From contig CADCXD010000002.1 in the NCBI GenBank assembly GCA_902806575.1, positions 2,604,001 to 2,668,000 on the forward strand: a DNA stretch of 64,000 nucleotides. Reading direction: 5' to 3'. Origin of the DNA: Jackrogersella multiformis. Taxonomy: Eukaryota; Ascomycota; Sordariomycetes; Xylariales; Hypoxylaceae. Below are positions 1 to 13,807 of this stretch, piece by piece (position 1 is the stretch's first letter; each line of letters begins with the position of its first letter). Under the pieces are notes generated by a model. It made no database searches. It was not told the origin of the DNA and saw only the letters and a program-made list of their open reading frames with translations. The position numbers were made by a program, and so were the translations under genes.

Positions 1-3000
1 AAGGTACTGATGCGCTTCCTCGAACCTCAATAGATCCGTCGACTCGGGTTCAATGCGTTGGGCAGGATATCGTCCTCGAGGGCCGCGGCTACGTTGGGCT
101 TACGACCCACGCTGCATACTACATACGTACTCGGTCATATGAGGTCACGATGCATTTAACTTGTACTTGACCGCCAGGCACTTATTAAAATTTACTTACA
201 TAGCTTCAAGATTCATCCTTAAGCTGAGTATATGCCGTCCAATTTTCCCCGTGCGCCGTGCAATGAGGCGAATGTTTATTTAACCCCACTGGCTACCTAG
301 ATAGGTATATACTACTACCAGGTCTAACATGTTTTGAGAAGCCCTTATCTCTTTCGCCGATATTAGCAATAACAATATGCAACAGTAATCCTCTGCATTG
401 GCGCAAGAGAATCTACACCCAAAAGCAACTCGGGACCTGCAGAAAAACTGCCCCCCTTACACAACTTCTGGTTTTCCTCAACTTACTTATAGACACGATG
501 CACTAATGCGGCTCATTCACATATAACAAGGTTGTCTTCAGAGTCGTGACCTATTTCTCTGTTGTGTTGCGACTAGCTGGGCATTTCTTGGGGTTTATAT
601 ATAGATATTTACTTACGATGGCATTGTTGACGAAATCCTGCGACAATCCCTACTGTGGAGTCCTCAAAAGTTCCCCAAAGGCCGATGGTGTTTCCGTCGA
701 ATCAGATTGTACGTAAGACATTTGTCTTCCCCTTATTCGGCCATGGGTGTACGTAAAATGTAGTTACATCAGTAATATGCATGGTTTTACTGACTCCCGT
801 CTGCAGAAAAGATGCCGATGCCTAAGCTCGTACGCCCGACTGACAGGACACTAACTCAAGAAGGGTTGAAGACCAAGTAATTTGACCCACGAGGGTTGGG
901 GAACAGAAATATCCGCCATAAAGAGGCGTCAGCACCAAACTAACCTTACCAAGTTCACAGGCACCGATCGGTAAGAGACTAACGCATGGCATAAACCCAA
1001 GAGTAACGGAATGGTACGCCTAACACCTCACAACGAGAGACAAACTGACAGAGGTACTACGGATTACACTCATTCATCGCTTTATGGTTAGTTGGGAATT
1101 ATCGCCACTACCGTTAGAGGCCGGTATCCAGCGACCTACCAGTCTGCCGAAACATACTCTATCATTTTTCAGAGATGGAACTATGCACCAAACGTGTGGC
1201 CAAGGAAATTGACAGCTCACGTCTTTATTCGTGGCTCTCTGCAGCACGCTATGGTACAAGATTCACATGGTCAACCGAACACACATCGCACACAGCTCGA
1301 TGAACATATGCGTCGCTCAGCTCCCAGCTTATTATCGTAATCCCGATTTGAATTACCAGGACGGCTCGACCGAGGCTACATCTAAAGAGAGTACTGCTGT
1401 TACTCCAACTCGAAAGAGAATTGTGCGTAACAATTTACTTCCGGTCTGTTGCCCATTGGAACTCAGTGGTAATACGATGACCTCCGTTAACGCTAAGCCT
1501 AGAAGCTTACTGGAGAATATACGTAATAAGCAGGCTTAGTTGATACCGGAAACACTCAGAGCCTCGCCGGCAGATTCTAGGAAATGCATTGATTCTGAGG
1601 CCTCCGGCATTTTTGTTGCTCAATACTTCTTCCTCGCCTTCGCTACAATCGCTCTTGTCGTTGGCGTAATGACTAACTAAAGTCATATCCATCGAACTGC
1701 TGGATGTTGTATGTATCTCGTCCAGGCGACCCGTAAGATCTCCCTATACTGCGGAACCGCACACTTCTGTCCCCGGTAAAGCCGTACTAGGTCTACTGCA
1801 TCCAATATAGGCAAGCGTCAATTTCTCTTTCTCGTGTGTTGATCCTGGCTTGGTCCCTCCAAACCAGCGAAGCGGACGCAATCAGGTTAGCTTGTTGGAT
1901 ATCATGATATCGCGCGTTGCCTACACAGGCAGTTGGGTCTATTCACCCAAGGCCGCACGAGTAGCTCTCACTGCTTCTTCGGCGTTAAACATACTAACTA
2001 ACAAACGAGACAAGATGACTCTGGGGTGCTCCTAGGTTTATCTGCGAGTAATTATAGCTTATGTTACTTAGTATGTCGCTCCTCGGAAACCACATATCAA
2101 GAGGATCGAGCACTCTCTTAATTATTCTGACCTTGGCACATACGAATGACGGGACTACCTAAGGAACTTCACTTCTCAATTTTGATCGAGGGTATACTTA
2201 GGTACACATACCTTTAGACCTCTATCCAGATTTATTTACGTACCTAAATTGCCATACGAGATGTGTGTAGCTACCTAGTCATTGCGTCGAGATGTCGAGA
2301 TCCTTGAATTTGTATATTAACATCGAAGGCCTAACTTCCTCATAAAGAGCCAGCAACCAGCCCAGCTAGCCAATGGCATCTGTTCAACATTCACATATGC
2401 CTAGAGAAACCTGGATAGCGAAGCTTACCCATCCTAACAGTATCAAGCATAGCAACCAGCCCAAGCTAACTCCCGGGGACAAAATCAGTCACAACATACA
2501 TCCGTACATACAGCACTACATGCATGTCCGAAAGAACGAAACTTCATAAGGTATCTATTAGACCATCGAGCCATACCCCATTTTCTTTGCTTAGTTTAGG
2601 TAGTTTCCAACTTAGTTGTTTCTTCTGCTTACATTAGGTACATACCATGCCTACATCCCACCCGAGACGTAACTTATTCCATCCCCAGTACCCGAGTAAA
2701 CAACCCACCACCCCACCACCTGAAGCTTCGTGCGTAGGGCACATATGTGTGTAGAGTACCTAGCGTTACCCAGCCGAAGCAAGGGTCCATTCAGTCACCT
2801 CGACCTGTTAGACTTCGAAGGCTTGACATATACCACTTTACGTACCCACGTAGGAAGCACGTAATTCGGGCTAGGGTAAGTGTCATCCCCTACAACCTCC
2901 TCTCCTTCGTAGTATCTTATGATTATCAGCTTGCCTCGTCGCTAGATAGATCGCCTGCGTACATGTTGGAGTATGCCGTTTCTAGTAACACGGTATCCAT

Positions 3001-3954
3001 GCGTGGTAATGACTCCTGCTTAGTACTTGGTACATCCAAGCAACGCTTTGTCACCGTACGAAGAGGGCCTACTCACTCCCTACCTAGTTAGAAGTACCAG
3101 GTAGCCTAGGTAACCTAGGTAACCTAACTCACCAAGGTACGGCGTACATATCAGAACTTAACAGATAAAGTAATCAGAGACCATACGTGGGAGACCAAGT
3201 CACTTAAGCCAGTCACAACAATCACTTTGCAAGTTATCAAGACGTTATCTTCAGAAGACAGCGGGAAAAGCGCGTTTTTTTCATTAACCATCCCCTCCGC
3301 CAGGGAAGAGGGACCGCCCTCTTCCGCGACCCGCCACCGCGACCCTGACCCCCTTTGTTTTTAGACGCGGAACGGACGCGAACCCGCGTGCAACGAGACA
3401 CCGTGAGAAGAGAGAGGAGACGGAGGGAAGAAATGATGACGAAGAAAAACTACCACCGATGGATCCCATCTTCATGACCTCGAACGCCGACTAGAAAAGG
3501 ACCGCAGGTAGGGGATATAAAGGGGAATAGGCCATAACGCAACAGCATGCTCTCTTATCTGCTCCAACTCGGGTATTCGGTCTAAAGGTCTCTCGATATG
3601 AAATCTCTTTCTTAACAAGTGAACCTGCATATTCCTTCTCTCGTGTACTAATGGGACTCGCAAGTCATGACTCTTTCTATCACCCCTGCGAACTCTCAAG
3701 AAAAAAGCTGAAAACACCAAGGTTGCGGTGCTATCGCAGACCTAATCAATGCAAATGATTATGAGCTCCTTCCGTTGAACGCCGAAACGCTATGCTCCAT
3801 AAGACATCAGGCGTGACTAAAATGACACAATGCAACAATGAGTTAATGGTATATCAAAAACCATAACAGTAAAGGGGTATGTGGCAATGCCATTCAAAAA
3901 GGCCGCTTCGGAAGCGGAAAGAAAAATGTGGCGATTCAGGTGTGAGAGGTCTGA
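1..3954. other. Left-edge region without a supported gene
   Basis: I see no gene here. The open frames (for example near 1092-1540 and 2747-3091) are short, overlap on both strands and show no recognisable domain. A run of CCTAGGTAACC units lies at 3097-3126. A purine/pyrimidine-biased stretch lies at about 3280-3480. The part nearest 3955 is probably the 3' untranslated region of the LRR gene. Confidence 0.5.
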
Positions 3955-6564
3955 TCAGCCTATAGTGCCACCAGTAGGTATTGCCTGCGCACTAGGGGTA
4001 CGAGTAACAGGGCTAGGTCGTATTGTGGAGGTGGGACTAAAGTCTCCAGCGACATAAGTTGGCCGAGATGGTTCCCAGCTCTCCTCGTTAAGGACGCTTA
4101 GATAACCATTGCCAACTTTGTCCCGTAACGCTTCGATCTTCTGCCGGTAGATTTCGCCACTGACATTCCAATCTTGAGCCTCCTTCCACATATCCGGGGT
4201 TTCCTCGCCCATGAATGATATTGGAGGCTGCAAAACAGCGCTAGTATTAATACGTGGTACCTCTGGTGGATTCATGGTGCCTTGGGGTTTCATTTCAGAG
4301 GTCACCCTCGTCGGCAAATCGCGTATCTCGGGAGGCTGAGAGACGCGATAATTGCTTTCCGATTCAATTCTTGGTGGAGATGGTTCAGGAACAGTCTTAT
4401 CAACGTCAACTGGTTTACGTAGGGAGTCGATGTTGCGATCAGTCGTAGCAAGATCAACTATCCTGCGTTTTGGAGTACGCCGACGTCTCGTGGAGCTCGT
4501 GTTGATCTCGCTAGCGACCACTTTGGGTGTAGGACGAGATGGCCGTTCTTTGCGCAGGACGGCAGGCTCTCTTGGGGCCTCGTGGATGATCGCCGGCTTG
4601 CTCACATCCACCGCGGGCATTTCCGGAACAGGAGGTTTCACTACAGGAACGGCAGCAGGCACAGCCGCACGGTCCACGAGACATCTTTTTTCATAGATGC
4701 TTGGTCCGGAACCATCAATTATGATATCTTCTGTATAGCCTGGAGTGTTACGGAAAAGGTTAAAAATGGTGATTCGGTAATCTCGATGAGAGCGTGTAAA
4801 AGGATTGCCCTCAACGTAGACCTCGCGGATATCTGGAATTCCAGTCAGGCGAGCCAACTCCATCGGATCAGTTAGGCGATTGTCTCTGAGGTCCAATCTT
4901 TCTAGTGGATAAAGTCTCTCAATGCCTGCGATCGACTGGAGACGGTTGGCTCGGAGGTTGAAGGCGCTGATCGCTGGCAGAGGATTGCGAAGTAAGGAAT
5001 GGAGAGAATCGATCATGCAGTGTGAGAGGTTCAAAGCACGGAGCGCGGTGAGATTCGCTAAACTATCGGGGATCTGCGTGAACAGGTTTGTCGAGAGGTC
5101 TAAGGAGGCCAAGGTGTTCGCCAAAGGAGCAAGACTAGCCGCCGGTATCACGGTCAAGGCGTTATCTGCTAAGCTTAGATGCTTCAGGAATCGCCACTTA
5201 GAAGCTGGGAGAATGCCCATGGCTAGCAAGTTGGAAGCACTATTTCTCGGGTTGTGCCATGAGTCGGACAAACTCGACTGTGAGCTACCCGAGCCAGAAC
5301 GCTTGACTTTATATGGGGCTCTTGAATTATTCGTGTGAGGACGAGAGGTGGCGGGACGATTAGGGGAATGACTCCTAGGTCGTGAAGACTTGTTAGATCC
5401 TGGCTCGTCGGTTTCGATCCTGGAAACAGAAGGGCGGCGGAAATCCTGGGCCAACGTGCTTTCAGTCGATTCGGTGCTCATCGATCCTATATGTATATCC
5501 GCTACCGAATACCGACGCCCTGGAAATTCCGGCATGGTGTTAGACTTATGCGACTCGGCATAAGGTATCGTAGGGCTCCGTCTTGGGTTTGATGCTTGCG
5601 AGTATGTGCCAGTAGGAGACGACTGTGCCTTCGAAGATCGACGTCGCCTTTTGTCCATGTCATCCAACACAATATCGATTAATATGTCCGCGGGATCATC
5701 GATACTGGCTTGCTTGAGGGTCAGGGATCGAATCTGGTCCGCCACACGGTCCCAACCGAAGAACTGTCTAAAGTCGACACCGTTGACCTCTAATGTCTGC
5801 AGATTCTTGAATACGTATAGGGGAACCGCCGAGTCGAAAGGAAATTCTTCGTATCCTTTGACCAGCTTCGTCCGCCAGTCCGGTGCGAGTCGAAGAGAGG
5901 GTATCTTGGTGAATGCGGAGTAAAGATACTTGAGGTCAGCCTGTAGGGAGGCCTTCTGTCTCTCCATTCGAGCGGCGGATATGCTGGACCCTATCCCAAA
6001 ACTGTTCCACAGAGCAGACATCCCTGTCACGACACTCCGAATACTCGACACAGAACGTATCGATATAGCATCAGAACCGCGACTTTTGCTATGTTGAGAA
6101 GAGCTCAAGAACGACACATAGTTGGCCGAGGCTGACGCGTCATGAAGATTTTCCAAACGCACTTTCATAGGCCCAACATGTATTCCTAATTCTTCGAAGC
6201 GAGACAATAGGTAGAATAGATGATGCGGCGTAAGACTCAGCCTTGCTGATTTAATATTATTAGATGTTAAGCTCAAGGAGCCAAGTGATAAAGCTGCCGC
6301 GAGGGGGCCGGATGCCGAGGCAGAAGTCGAAGGGCGTTCAGGAATAGTCGGCGACTGCGGGACCTGTATGGAGGAAACACTTTGGCTGGGGCCATGCCGA
6401 GGGGCGGGAGACCTCCTGAACTGAGCGGCGTTGGCCAGTGCCTTCTCGTTTGTCCTAACATAGACGGCCAAGCGCTTTTTTAGATGTTAGTTTCCGATCT
6501 TTACGGGTTCCGTAAAAAGAGTCTACCATACCCTAACGTACAACTCCCCGTCTTCAGAATCCAT
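3955..6564 (-). CDS. Leucine-rich repeat protein, possibly LKB1-interacting protein 1-like
   Basis: The gene has two exons, 6564-6532 and 6474-3955, separated by a 57-nt intron that ends with CTAAC and then AG. The product is about 850 aa. I chose this start because the long frame has no usable ATG near its 5' end: an in-frame TAA lies upstream, and its first candidate start codon, TTG at 6471, is internal. The upstream ATG gives MDSEDGELYVR, which joins RLAVYVRTNEK in phase. Residues about 438-572 form a run of leucine-rich repeats (LSLADNALTVIP, LDLSTNLFTQIP, LNLSHC, LDLRDNRLTDP), closed by a VEGNPF cap. Long Ser/Pro/Arg-rich linkers flank the repeats, and a conserved-looking block with DMWKEAQDWNVSGE lies near the C-terminus. 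Such LRR scaffolds bind other proteins. The layout resembles the LIP1/STK11IP type, but that assignment is tentative. No enzyme motif or membrane segment is visible. Confidence 0.85.
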
Positions 6565-8950
6565 CTTGTTCTATCGTTGGGGAGACATGGATGACAGTTC
6601 AAGGTGAGGATTTGCGATACAACTGTCTTTTGTATCTCGGAAGACTGCCGTATGTCTTCTGAGAGTTCGGGTGGACCGATCCTTGTACTTATTTTGTATT
6701 TAGAACTTCTGGAGGCTCTTCGCAGTGCCTCTCTAGTCAAACGACCTTTCTAGACTGTAATGAGTAGTGTTAGTGTCGGTAGTTGAAACGTGATTGCATT
6801 CTGGACGTCTACAATGCCCGCAAAACAAGCAACTAGCTAGCTGTGAAACGTGGTGTAGGGAAGAAGACGGCAGTGCTCATGACTCGTAGGAAATCAAGGA
6901 TATTGACTCGTTATCTTGGTATCTTTGGTATATTCGGTATCATACTCCCACGTGGAAAGCAGCAAATGGCAGTCAAGCAAACATCCCCAGGGCAGAGAGC
7001 AAAGAGACGCGCATCGAATCATGGACATAAATAGCACAGCACGGGTGATCAAGTATCAGGGTCCGAGGTAACAAGGCAACTTGGTCAAAAGATGTGCGTC
7101 ACAGTCCAGGCAAACACAAAGCACCATGAGATGGACAATGCATCTTTGAAGGAAGGAAAATAGGTTTGATGGGATTTGGGATTTGGGATGAACGAATGAA
7201 CGAATAGATGAATGGAGGGATTGTATATAATAATGTACATACCTGTTTTATTATAAAAATAAATTCCCTTTTTTTGAGACGAAATATGAGGTCGCCTCTG
7301 GAATGTGTATCAACACTAATTATTATGATTAAAAGAGGGAGAGAAAGGGAGAAGAAGGTGAATTGATCCTGGTCTCATTCGTGCAGAGGGTGAGGGGGGA
7401 AACCGGAGAAGAAGAAGAAAAAAAAGTCGACAACAACAGCGACGACAATCTATCTCATTACCCTCGACTTTTTCGGCACTGCACCCACAATGAAGAGGGT
7501 GTCGAACAAAGTGCTAAGAGGACGAAGCAGGAGGTTGCGCGATAGTTTAGAGGGGGGGAAGCGTGAAGAGTTATACCAAATATTAAAATTGGTCAATGGG
7601 TCAAATGGGTCAGGCCGACCTTGCCTACTTGCCCTGTACTTGCCCTGTACTTGCCCTGTACTTGCCCTGTACTTGCCTTGTCTTACCCACTGCGCCCACA
7701 TGCAAAATGCCAAGCCATTGCGATGGCTCGCAAGCCCATCCTTGCCCATCCTTGCCCATACAGAAATTGGTGTGGTGGGTAACTAATACTAGGGTGTTCT
7801 CGGTCAAGTGTGGATACTAGTGTGTCCACCTGAACAAGCGAATTGGGGCAAAATTACGTGCTGGGCAGCGGGCAGCTGGGTACAGGTACTCGTGGCTTGC
7901 TCGTGGTTCGTGCCCAGGTGGTAGCGATTCCGCTATGTGAATTTTAGTGCTCGCCTTTTTAGCATCTCCAGCATCTCTCTATTAGTACCTAGTAGCATCT
8001 TCTCAGCGAGTGATATAGCGGCCTTTGGACCCTTTTGGCCCTCTTGACCCCAAACATCTCCAATCACCCCCAATCACCCCACTATATATATATGGATGTT
8101 TCTTACTAGGTACCTATGTACAGCCGTCTAACAAACAATCTACCTATCTGCTTATGTACCTTGGTAGCAAGCAAAGTTCCGCAACTTCCAAGGTTCTCAT
8201 TGTCGGCGCGGCTCAGACAAGACTTTGGCGCCAGCGTCAGATGGGCGTTAGCACGTTAGCTGGACCCAGACTCGTTTAAGCTCGTTTGACCAGTCAAGAG
8301 GTCACACCTTGACCTGATCAGCCATGTATCATCTGTATGGTTGGCATATGGCTGTCAACCGTGGCCAATGAACAAGTATTTTGACACCCTAGGTACCTAA
8401 ACCTAGGCATTTGCCCGTCTTGACAGCTGCATTACACTTTGCGGACGCTTTCTGCACCAGGATTGAGGGCTTCTATGCGAAGATATAAAAACCCAGAAGT
8501 CTCAGTACCTAGCATTGCATTGCCTCATTTACCCTTTACATTACATACCCGTTCGTGCAATACATAGTACGCGCAATACAACTTGGATACTAATACCACC
8601 TGGCACCTGGTTGCACAGCAATGCATCCGTCCTTCGCAGGAGAGGCAGCCTAACCGCCTACGGAATGTCCGTTCATGATCGTCCGAGCTAGGATATCGAT
8701 CAACACTACATAGTACGAGACAATCATGCATGGCTTACATGTTCCTTTTCTATATTAGATGCATCAGTCAATCTGTGTCAATCAATCAATCAATCATTTT
8801 AAAGGGGTGCCTTGAGGATGCCTTAAGACTGCCTTAAGGGCACCTTGAGAAGTGTGTAAAGGTGTTTAGGGGAAGAAACCTATTCTTAATCCGAGCAAAT
8901 AATGTGCGTTGCTTCGCCGCTTCGGTCAGCTCTTGTTGGTGATGTTTATA
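6565..8950. other. Gene desert, first part, with minisatellite
   Basis: No gene is supported. The first few hundred bases are probably the promoter of the LRR gene. The region holds the ACTTGCCCTGT minisatellite (7627-7681), a CCTAGGTACC palindrome at 8388-8408, a short CAAT run near 8780, and imperfect GCCTTAAGG-type repeats at 8808-8860. Confidence 0.5.
7627..7681. repeat. 11-bp minisatellite
   Basis: The unit ACTTGCCCTGT occurs four times perfectly in tandem, then once with a single change (ACTTGCCTTGT). A related CCATCCTTGC run follows near 7735-7760. The short open frames over this stretch come from the repeat and are not genes. Confidence 0.9.
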
Positions 8951-11900
8951 TTAATACCTACCTACACCAGGTATCTACCAGTACTACGTAGGTAGGCTGC
9001 TAGGCTGCTAGGTAATAGTGTAGGTAGGTAAAACAGAACACCATGACGATTAAAATGAGGTCCATAGAAAGTTGCGGAAAGAGGTTCTCGATGCCCAGCA
9101 ACCAAAAGCCAAAGCGTCCTGAGCGTATCGTCGAAAGCAGGGGTTAACGCCCCCATGCACAGAACATGCTCGAGACTTTGGTCAAGGGTGCGCGTGCTAA
9201 TTATTAGGTATGCTAATCGGCCCATGTCAATAATGGATCGTGGGAACTTCAACTTTGCTATTACTAGCATCAATGTCCATTTTTATCACTCGCCAGCCAC
9301 TCTAATGTTAAGGTATTAGTCGACTGTGCTTAACAAATTTGTGGTTTTATAATTATTTAAGGGGTTAATCTAAAATTTTACCTATCAGATTATATAAATA
9401 CCTACATATTTAGGTACTTAAACTCGTCATTTTTAAAGATACTGTATATTAGGGTTAGGCTATTTGAGTCAACTGTGTACCTAGGTAACTATGAAATTGA
9501 ATGTTGCTTTTTGACAGCCACTGGGCACTTTAAACATTTAACTATCTTTCGATTATACATACATATCATGGCTAAAAGGTCTCACATATACCTCCGCGAT
9601 ATGCAGTATAAGTACCATTGTTTTACCTTCTTTATTGTGTTAGAGCACCTGGAGCACCTACGCCAGATAAGTAGTACCCCTTTTATTTTATATTTTATTT
9701 GTTTACGTGCTACAATTTGTTTACACTCTTTCTACAAAGAAACCTCCTCGATACTTACTCTCTCGTAAGCGGGACATTACCCAGACTTACTATTATCAGG
9801 GTTGTCGGTTAGCAGGTGATACCTAGGTACCTAATAGTACGTAGTACCTATTATGAGGTCAGCGCCCGTTCCTTAGGAAACACTTCTCGGAACCTTGGAA
9901 CTTGAAGTGATCTTGGAACGTTAGGCGACCTGGGGGTGGGCTTAGGTAATACTATGGTATTAGGTATGGACAACCGTAGTGTATGTAGTAAAGTCCCTTG
10001 GGCTTAGGTCCCAAATGAATTTTGCCCACTTTCAAGTATATCAGGGTCCTATCATGGGTCCCTTGTCCATTCCTTCATCTCGCATCCTTCGTATCTGATC
10101 GTCATAAAAATGTCCAACCCGTTTACTCCCGCTAGGCTTTAGTACTGTACAAAGGGACGTAGAGGCCACATCCTGTCTGTGCGCCCCTTGAACGATTACC
10201 TACCTACTATGTAGGTACCTTGTAGGCTTGTAAACTTGGAAATGGAGACTTGCAAAGTTACCTAACCTACATGTACCTATCTCGCCTACATGCTTCGTGC
10301 TACCAAACTATACCATTCTCGAATATCTCGATCAACTCCTCCTTAGAACATCCGAAGTCTATCAAATCAAGCATGTTTGAATAGCCTCACCTTTCCTCGT
10401 CTGTAAATATGTGTATTTAACCATCTAAACATATACACGCCATTATGGCTAAATAATACCTAATACCCCATACCCCATGTCTAGTTAGTAGCCTTGCTTG
10501 TTAGGAGGCAACTCATTTCTATCTCGAGAAGGCATATCGGCTCTCATTAATCGGCTCTAGGCTAGTTATCTGCTGATCTTGCTTGTCGCTCCATATAATC
10601 CACCCATTTACTCGCTCGCCAGCTTGCTCAATTACTCCTGAATTCAACATCGCCAACATGATTCCTGTAGGGGGAGCCTTGTTGCCACTTGTAGGTTGAA
10701 TTGATCTCCGTTCGTCTATACTATGTAGTAGCTATCGATTATAAAAACGGTGTCAGATGATTGGTTGTCACCCCAGACTGGCATTCTTTATACCCCCAAC
10801 ACTAATAAGATGAGCTATCCTTTACACGCCAAGGTTGGCAAGGCCAGTTTCTAGTGTAGTTGTCTAAATCCCGAGGACCCCTCTTTGGCAACATTAAATT
10901 CATCCCGAACCTGGAGAGGAATTATGTCATAGACCCCACAAGAGTATAACCGCGATCGCATCGTGAACCTCTCATAGGCGTGGTGGTTCGAAATAATGTC
11001 ATCCTGCTTTCGAAACCACCCCACGGCGTGGCTTTCGGTCCCACACACTTACCCTGTGCAGTATGCTACGTACGATTATGATGAACATAATGATCACCAA
11101 GACCGCGTGGCTGCTTTTTTGCATATGTTTCAGATAATGCTGGCTTCCCGAGTGGCGTGCCGGCTTAGCAGTTTGGTTAGCATGGACGGATGGATAGTTG
11201 GTTGGTCGGTCGAGCTCATGTCGAAATCGAGGGCTAGGCGTACATAGCAGCATAGTAGTCGACGAGAGAGGGGTAAAGTTGGTGGGGAGACTTCGATTGA
11301 TTGCCTGTTCGAAAGACGGAAACTAGGAAAACTACCACATAGTAGAATGATCTCCCCCCCTCCGTCTATAAACTTGCATCCCTCGTGGCAATGATGTTCA
11401 GCAACATCAGTCCCAAAGCGTGTATTTTAGTAATAGCTCGTCGTCCCGCTCCGCCTTTAGTGTGACAAGACGAGACTTATCTTGGCCCGGGTATAACAAG
11501 AACTGCAAGACTGCAAGACTACAGGAGGGCAGCCGATAGATCTTCAGTTTAGCATCGAGTATGATGTGCAGTCTGTATCTCTTCTTCAAGACCCTTGGGG
11601 ACCCTAGGTGATGTGCAAAACCCTGCAGGTGTGTTACTATATGTGCTACAGGCGGCGGCGGTGTACTGTACTTCTATCCCACCATCTTTGAAGGCCATGG
11701 ATCATGTCTTTCGGCAACCTCAGTCGTCTTTTAAAGAGTGCTACACAGTGACTGCCATCTAGTAGCTGTCACACCGCTTCGCAACGTGCTCGTCCAACTT
11801 TTCCTGAGGTTGACTACATCCTCCCTTTTTTTTTTTCCCTCTTTCCCTTTAGTCATCGGAGTCTCACACCGCTCTAGTTGGTCGCGCCGGTGCGATATCT

Positions 11901-13340
11901 AGCGTTTGGGGGCGACGTTGCTGACTATGCCAGCGCTTAAAAGTCATACGCGCCAACTATAAGGTATGGTATGGTAGACTCCCACGTGAAATAATTACTT
12001 TAGCAAATGTGACAACGTTAAGAAGGTCTACGCTTCTAAGGTGACAGCCTCAGTTTTGAAGCTATCGTCATCACGAGAATTCGGCGGTACATTTAGCTCC
12101 CTTAGAGCACGCTAGCGTGGCAAGACTACACTACCTAGGTAGTATGGCTTCAAAAGCTAAGTTAGCTCTATCTCGTCCGCTGTCGCTAAATCGGGCGCAC
12201 TGCAGAGCCTTTGGTTCGGAGGTGGGTGAAAAAGAAAATGCGAGAAAGCGGTGGAGGATGCAATCCTTCTACGCCTATCACAAGAACGGCATGGGCGGCC
12301 TTACATAGGTAGTAAATATCTTAGAGGTTTTTCTGGGGTTGGCAGCTAGCAAGATAGTGCCGGCCAAGGCTGGGCGATAGTCGGCGCTCCTTGACTGGCT
12401 AGCCTTCTTAGAGTCTCAGAGTCTTGGAGAGGAATTCCCAATGCCGGAATCCCCAGAATGGTAACATCCTTAACCAGGCTGCCGTGTTACCCTGAATACC
12501 TAGATTACGACTGCATCTGCAGGTCTCGAGACCTATCTTCTGCATGATACATGATATCGAGGAGAATATTTTCCCTTACTACTGTCCGTCCAGATGCGAT
12601 TCGATGCGTCAAGCAGGGCATATCCTAAGTGGCCCCGGCGGCGATGTAATTCCATCGGTCCCATTCCGAATGCACTTCAACCGCGCTGAAGGCACAGTCG
12701 CGAAGACTTTATTAGCAAACGAGTTGCAGCAGCGCAACATGGCGTCTAGATTTTAATAAGAGTATTGGTAGCATCGTAAGCCATAATTATCAAGATTAAG
12801 CATTCAGTAGGCAGCCAGCCACAGCGAATAAGACTATTGTTGGGAGCCCAGGTAGTTGGGTGATAGTTTGATTGGTGAGGTCTGGTGATGTCTTCGTCTC
12901 TTTTATTTCGCATTTCGCATCTCAGCATCTTGATAGGTTTTATCTCTATGTAGGTACCTAGGGACCGAGGCAGGGGTTTCTTATCAGTATCAAAGATTGG
13001 CGCCATCAGCGGTTGTTCTACAATATAGAGTTTCGCACGGACCATAAACTAGTACCAACTTGAGCTAGTTAGATCTGCACCCTTACGTCGTTCAACCACA
13101 CCAAGCACTAAAATAGAAATCTACCTAGTGTAAGTAGGTTAAGAAAAATGGGGAATACCTAGGGTACGTACCTACCTAGGTCTAAATCGTTAATTATTCT
13201 GAAGATCTTTTATTCTTTTGAACCCCTCCCCCTCCTTTTTTTTTTTCTTCTCTCTCTCCCCCACCTTACCCACTTGCCTTATAGGTAGCAATAGCATCAA
13301 CTGACCAGTAATAAGACACACCGATAGCCCCAGCCATACC
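8951..13340. other. Gene desert, middle part, rich in TACCTAGGTA elements
   Basis: No gene is supported. Clusters of TACCTAGGTA, TAGGTAGGTA and TACCTACC lie at 8957-9030, 9477-9488, 9818-9851, 10195-10280, 12130-12142, 12950-12964 and 13155-13183. The stretch at about 9300-9780 is AT-rich. Homopyrimidine tracts occur near 11820-11850 and 13225-13262. Confidence 0.5.
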
Positions 13341-13344
13341 TATC

Positions 13345-13440
13345 CGATACTGGAATACTGCTCAGGTGGAATCCATACTGGAATACTGGAATACTGGAAT
13401 GGAATGCTGGGGACGGAATGCTGGAATGGAACCTTGGAAT
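13345..13440. repeat. GGAATACTG / GGAATGCTG short tandem repeats
   Basis: Imperfect 9-bp units (TGGAATACT and variants such as GGAATGCTG) run through this stretch. The repeat keeps several frames open and so gives spurious overlapping reading frames on both strands between 13297 and 13797. Confidence 0.75.
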
Positions 13441-13767
13441 CCAACCCTTGACGGCCAAACGGATGACCTGCCTGACCTGCCTTGCCTCGCAGCTAAAAGG
13501 TCTGGCGCTTCGTCGTTCCAGACGATGTCGCATCTTGTCTTCTCGCATAACCATACGCCAATTCGACGCTCACCGCCTCGCCGAATTCCAAGGTTATCGA
13601 TGCTCTTTGGAAGAAAATTTCTTCCGCAGATTGCACTTGCAGCATCCAATTCTCTTGCATGTTTCGATTCAATTTGCGTTCGACCAACCCCGGCTACCCT
13701 CGTTTCTGCAACGCGATGGGATTCGGATTCAGATGCAGTAGGTGTCGCTTTCGTCTACCTGTCTCCT

Positions 13768-13807
13768 CGCCGTGTAGTCGCAGATATCGCCGTGTAGTCG
13801 CAGATAT
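13768..13807. repeat. Perfect 20-bp tandem duplication
   Basis: The 20-bp unit CGCCGTGTAGTCGCAGATAT is present twice in direct tandem with no spacer (13768-13787 and 13788-13807). It is probably a local duplication. Confidence 0.9.

Noticed and set aside
1074..3091. Short overlapping open frames near the left edge, up to 114 codons.
   Set aside because: They overlap on both strands, have no recognisable domain or intron-exon logic, and fit chance expectation.
7363..7820. Several overlapping frames of 60-99 codons on both strands.
   Set aside because: They are created by the ACTTGCCCTGT minisatellite and nearby low-complexity sequence.
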